A stretch of 35,979 nucleotides of DNA from Prolixibacteraceae bacterium (GTDB lineage: Bacteria; Bacteroidota; Bacteroidia; Bacteroidales; Prolixibacteraceae), in the NCBI GenBank assembly GCA_016930365.1, contig JAFGGY010000134.1:1-35979 (forward strand), written 5' to 3'. Shown one piece after another: positions 32,986 to 35,979 of the stretch. Below the pieces are notes generated by a model. That model was not told the DNA's origin. It saw only the letters and a list, made by a program, of their open reading frames with translations, and ran no database searches. The first letter of the stretch is position 1, and every line of letters begins with the position of its first letter. A program made the translations under genes and the position numbers.

Positions 32986-35241
32986 TTAAAACATCCAATT
33001 AAGCCTCAAACCCAGATTTCGTCCTGGATTTTTATAGCCAAGAGGTTTTAAAGTCGAAAGATGGTCGTAATACTGTTCATTAAACGCATTAGACAATGAC
33101 AACAGCACCGAAGCTTCGGAATTTTGCAATTTTATTACAGCGCCTGCTGCCACAGAAACAGTCGTCCACTGTGGTGTAGTTGTCTCGAATTGAGATGGCC
33201 GATTTTGAGCAAAAGCATACCTCACATTTGCCGAGAAATGTGCTTGCTTCAAAAATCCATATTTCTCTTTCATCAGTTTTACACCTACATTTATTTTATC
33301 GTGTGGAATAAAAGGCAAATAAGAACTCTCGTTTAACATGCCCCGTATGACAGATAGGTTGCCATTCATTTCAATCCAGCTTACAGGCCTGAATCGAAAC
33401 ATCACTTCACCACCCAGCAAACGGGCTTTGTTTTGCTGATATTGATACACCAATAATTCATTGTATATCATAGCCGTAGGCGATAGGTAAATGTAATTCG
33501 GGATAAAGTTATAAAAGGCGGCTACATCGGCCGAAAACGATGAATAATGATAGTGTATGCTTAGGTCGGCTTCGTAATTTCGCTGCGACAGCAATGATGT
33601 GTCTCCTTTCTCATAGCGGTTGCCATGTACTCCATCCTGTGTTAGTTCGGCCACATTCGGGGGGCGAAAAGCCGATGCCACATTAGCTCTAACCAGTACA
33701 TTTCGATTCATTTCGTACGTAGCACCAACCGAAATACTTGCATTGTGAAACACATAGTTCTCTTCGTGCATCACCTGCTCATGCGCCTCCCCTGGAACTT
33801 CGTCTTCGTGAGCAGGCTCTTCGTCGTGACTATGAATAGCTTTTCTCTGTTCCGGAATAAAAAGCGAATTCAAATCGTAGCGAGCACCGACCTGTAAACT
33901 CAGCCTGTCGGGCAAACGATACTGAAACAATCCCATAAAAGCATAAGCCTGCTCGTTATAATCGGGCAAAACACGCATAAGTCCATCGTAATTGGCATTG
34001 GACTTCAGTTGACTTTGAATACCCACTATTAAATCGTAGTATTTTGAGGTTGGCAACCATGTTTTAACTTCACCTCCAAAACTATTTAGTGCCATATTAA
34101 CTGCGTTATTCTCTGTTGTATTCAAAATACGATGATTCCGGTTGAATGAAAAGTTTGCATTCACTTTTGTATCTCTAAGATAGATGGTGTTTTTTGACAA
34201 CAAGACATGATTACTTAGATTCTGAAACCACACATCGGGTTCATATTTATTACTATTTACCAAACCTATGGACGCTGCATTTGTCATTCCTGCTAACAAA
34301 TGACTGTAATCGTAACTAAGTTTAAAAAAGCCCAATTCACTATTGCGAGCCAAAAAAGTTTTGACCGACTGCTGCCCGAATCGAGAATTCGGAACAAAAC
34401 GCCCCACTCCATCCTTGTAGTCGCGATTCGATTTTAAACTTCCACGCAAACCCCACGACACCTCCTGTGTACTTTGCTTAAGGCCCCCGTTAAGAGTTAG
34501 TCCGTTGCTCATCGAATAAACCGACACTGAAACATCACCGGATGTTTCGCCAACAGCAGCAGGATGTTCGGATAAAACATTGATCAAACCTCCTACAGCA
34601 TCGGATCCATAAAGTAACGAAGCGGGCCCTTTGATCACCTCAATCCTGTCGATCCCTGTTTCATCAATAACATAAGGATGATCTTCGGAAAATTGGTAAT
34701 TTTCGAGTTTAACACCATTACTTAATACAAGAAGATTTGAATTAGACAAACCCCGAATAACCGGTTTACCAATACCATTACCACGGCTAATTACATCAAC
34801 CCCGGGCAGTATCGCTGTAGCATCTAAAAAAGAAGGTGTTCCGATATTCTCTATTGCTGCAAGACTTATTGCTTCGATTTTTACAGCATTCTCGTGCTGC
34901 GATACAAAATTTGAAGCAGTTACAACCACTTCGGGTGCTTCAACCAAAACCGTCAATAAACCTATTGATAAAATTTCATTAGTAAGCAAACTCACAATTT
35001 TGGTTTCGTAGCCCACAAAAGAGATTTCGGCTCGCACATTTTTAGTTGGGATGGCTTCAAAAACAAACATCCCTCTATCGTCGGAAACCGTTGCTCTTTC
35101 TAATTCATGAATATAAATACTAGCACCAGGAAGCGGCTCCCCGGTATTTTTGTCGAAAACATATCCTTTTGCAACGCCGGCTGCAAAACCACTTAAGCCT
35201 TCAGCAGCAAGCAGTATGTAAAATACAATTCTTTTTAACAT
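32986..35241 (-). CDS. TonB-dependent receptor with His/Glu-rich loop (probable metal uptake)
   Basis: 751 residues from ATG 35241; the upstream start adds residues before a good signal (LKRIVFYILLAAEGLSGFAAG). A carboxypeptidase-like domain (GYVFDKNTGEPLPGASIYIH, residues about 22-100) precedes the plug (about 105-220: VISRGNGIGKPVIRGLSNSN, IDRIEVIKGPASLLYGSDAV) and a 22-strand barrel ending NPGRNLGLRLNWMF. A loop near residues 465-495 is packed with metal ligands (IHSHDEEPAHEDE, GEAHEQVMHEENYVFH). This recalls the zinc receptor ZnuD, so zinc or copper uptake is proposed. The adjacent small His/Cys protein strengthens that. A siderophore substrate is not excluded. Confidence 0.88.
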   Translation of the reverse strand: MLKRIVFYILLAAEGLSGFAAGVAKGYVFDKNTGEPLPGASIYIHELERATVSDDRGMFVFEAIPTKNVRAEISFVGYETKIVSLLTNEILSIGLLTVLVEAPEVVVTASNFVSQHENAVKIEAISLAAIENIGTPSFLDATAILPGVDVISRGNGIGKPVIRGLSNSNLLVLSNGVKLENYQFSEDHPYVIDETGIDRIEVIKGPASLLYGSDAVGGLINVLSEHPAAVGETSGDVSVSVYSMSNGLTLNGGLKQSTQEVSWGLRGSLKSNRDYKDGVGRFVPNSRFGQQSVKTFLARNSELGFFKLSYDYSHLLAGMTNAASIGLVNSNKYEPDVWFQNLSNHVLLSKNTIYLRDTKVNANFSFNRNHRILNTTENNAVNMALNSFGGEVKTWLPTSKYYDLIVGIQSQLKSNANYDGLMRVLPDYNEQAYAFMGLFQYRLPDRLSLQVGARYDLNSLFIPEQRKAIHSHDEEPAHEDEVPGEAHEQVMHEENYVFHNASISVGATYEMNRNVLVRANVASAFRPPNVAELTQDGVHGNRYEKGDTSLLSQRNYEADLSIHYHYSSFSADVAAFYNFIPNYIYLSPTAMIYNELLVYQYQQNKARLLGGEVMFRFRPVSWIEMNGNLSVIRGMLNESSYLPFIPHDKINVGVKLMKEKYGFLKQAHFSANVRYAFAQNRPSQFETTTPQWTTVSVAAGAVIKLQNSEASVLLSLSNAFNEQYYDHLSTLKPLGYKNPGRNLGLRLNWMF

Positions 35242-35374
35242 TTCATTCTGTTTTAAAAAAATACAAAACACGCACATTACATATCACACCTTAATGAAAA
35301 CATGCAACGTACCACGAAAGAACAAGCACTAACTAGACGCTTAATTCTATCGACATAAAAAACAAAGTATTATT

Positions 35375-35752
35375 CTAAATCAGAAATGGAGGTGCACGCG
35401 GTGCATTCAGATTCTTTTTTTCAGAAGAACTAAAATTTGAAAGAAATACATACTGCCAGTCGGTAAAATGGGATATAATACCGGGGGCAATGACCGAGTT
35501 AACGGTTATGGCAAATGGAAATTCAAATTCGGCAATTGGGCAATGCTCCAATGAAGCTTCAAAGCGATAGACTGTATCGGGATTCACAAAAACCTGCACT
35601 GGGTGGCAACAATCATCAACCACATGCAAATGGCTGTTTAGGTGATGTGTTTTCACATGCAAAAATGAAAACACCATCGGATACACCAACAGCATGATTA
35701 GCATAAGTGCATTTATCTTACGATTTATATTGCTATTTGGTTTAAAATTCAT
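35375..35752 (-). CDS. Small membrane-anchored His/Cys-rich protein ending in RAPP-type motif
   Basis: 125 residues from ATG 35752; a TTG 9 bases further upstream is less likely. One hydrophobic segment (ALMLIMLLVYPMVFSF, about 15-30) is followed by likely metal-binding residues (HVKTHHLNSHLHVVDDCCHP) and another Cys in EHCPIAEF. The C-terminus reads NAPRAPPFLI. I recall similar short proteins with a C-terminal R-G/A-PP motif upstream of metal-type TonB receptors, sometimes grouped with DUF2946-like proteins, but the family is not certain. It lies 133 bases before the receptor gene on the same strand. A role as a metal-binding or sensing partner is inferred. Confidence 0.7.
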   Translation of the reverse strand: MNFKPNSNINRKINALMLIMLLVYPMVFSFLHVKTHHLNSHLHVVDDCCHPVQVFVNPDTVYRFEASLEHCPIAEFEFPFAITVNSVIAPGIISHFTDWQYVFLSNFSSSEKKNLNAPRAPPFLI

Positions 35753-35901
35753 AGCCAACAAACAACTGATATTCGAAACGGTTCAAAGCGCTTCTTTCCA
35801 ATCATAAAAAACAATGGTACAAAAGAAGAAAATGGCATTCATCAAAAACACGGAATCATAAAAAAACCTTAACATGAAATTGATCACAACTGATTAAAGA
35901 A

Positions 35902-35945
35902 TCCACCCTCTAAGAAGGTGGACTTGACAAGCCCCTATAAGGGGC
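35902..35945. repeat. Two adjacent hairpins near the right edge
   Basis: TCCACCCTC/GAAGGTGGA (35902-35922, one mismatch in nine pairs, 3-base loop) and GCCCCT/AGGGGC (35931-35945, perfect, 3-base loop). Back-to-back hairpins like these occur at the ends of IS200/IS605-type elements and as ordinary terminators; neither is proven. Confidence 0.55.
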
Positions 35946-35979
35946 CAAAGTCGAGCTTCTGTTGCTCTTCGAGACGTTC
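35935..35979 (-). CDS. Possible C-terminal end of an unidentified gene (partial)
   Basis: A minus-strand frame enters from the right edge and ends ERLEEQQKLDFGPL at TAG 35935-35937. The stop codon lies in the second hairpin. Fourteen residues are too few to name a family; a transposase or another hypothetical protein is possible. Confidence 0.35.
   Translation of the reverse strand, partial: ERLEEQQKLDFGPL

Overview
The window looks like chromosomal DNA from a free-living member of the Bacteroidota, most likely order Bacteroidales/Marinilabiliales (inference). The signs are: NigD-like and LptC-type lipoproteins, PorT-type beta-barrels, a TonB receptor with a carboxypeptidase-like N-terminal domain, promoters of the Bacteroidota form TTTG-N19/20-TAnnTTTG instead of -35/-10 boxes, weak ribosome-binding sites, and a PGAM-like protein where homoserine kinase would be expected. 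No rRNA, tRNA or CRISPR array was recognised.

Layout. 1-5854 (+): the last codons of a probable coaX, then an envelope cluster (TPR protein, LptC, CNNM/CorC protein, PpiD), closed by a strong terminator. 5987-6742 (+): a NigD-like lipoprotein, convergent with the threonine operon 6762-12652 (-): thrA (aspartokinase-homoserine dehydrogenase), an exported acetolactate decarboxylase lipoprotein, a PGAM-family presumptive homoserine kinase, and thrC. 12751-14236 (-): bcp and recA, ended by a textbook terminator. 14315-17632 (+): a TPR-SPOR protein, then clpS, nfeD and floA. 17814-18395 (+): superoxide dismutase. 18632-19462 (-): nudC.

19463-20508 has no intact gene. It holds a dense run of perfect inverted repeats and a decayed AAA ATPase. 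20509-22638 (-) is ilvB-ilvN, preceded by a 26-codon leader peptide with a Val/Leu run and an intrinsic terminator, which together read as a ribosome-mediated attenuator. 22676-25538 (-) is a sulfur-handling operon: ArsR-rhodanese regulator, cysteine desulfurase, DsrE-like protein and methyltransferase, with an operator-like palindrome across its promoter. 25799-27730 (-) carries an AhpD-like protein and a TetR-cupin-HD operon whose operator fills the promoter spacer. 27889-30725 (+) is an outer-membrane barrel and RNase R. 30773-32038 (-) holds a second TetR regulator and EF-P. 32246-32959 (+) is a DUF3108 protein. 32986-35752 (-) is a TonB receptor with a His/Glu-rich loop beside a small His/Cys-rich membrane protein, a likely metal-uptake pair. 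The right edge has two hairpins and the end of an unidentified reading frame.

The most rewarding points are the ilv attenuator, the autoregulated ArsR-rhodanese operon, the exported acetolactate decarboxylase inside the threonine operon, and the metal-type TonB locus. All calls come from reading the sequence; no database search was run.
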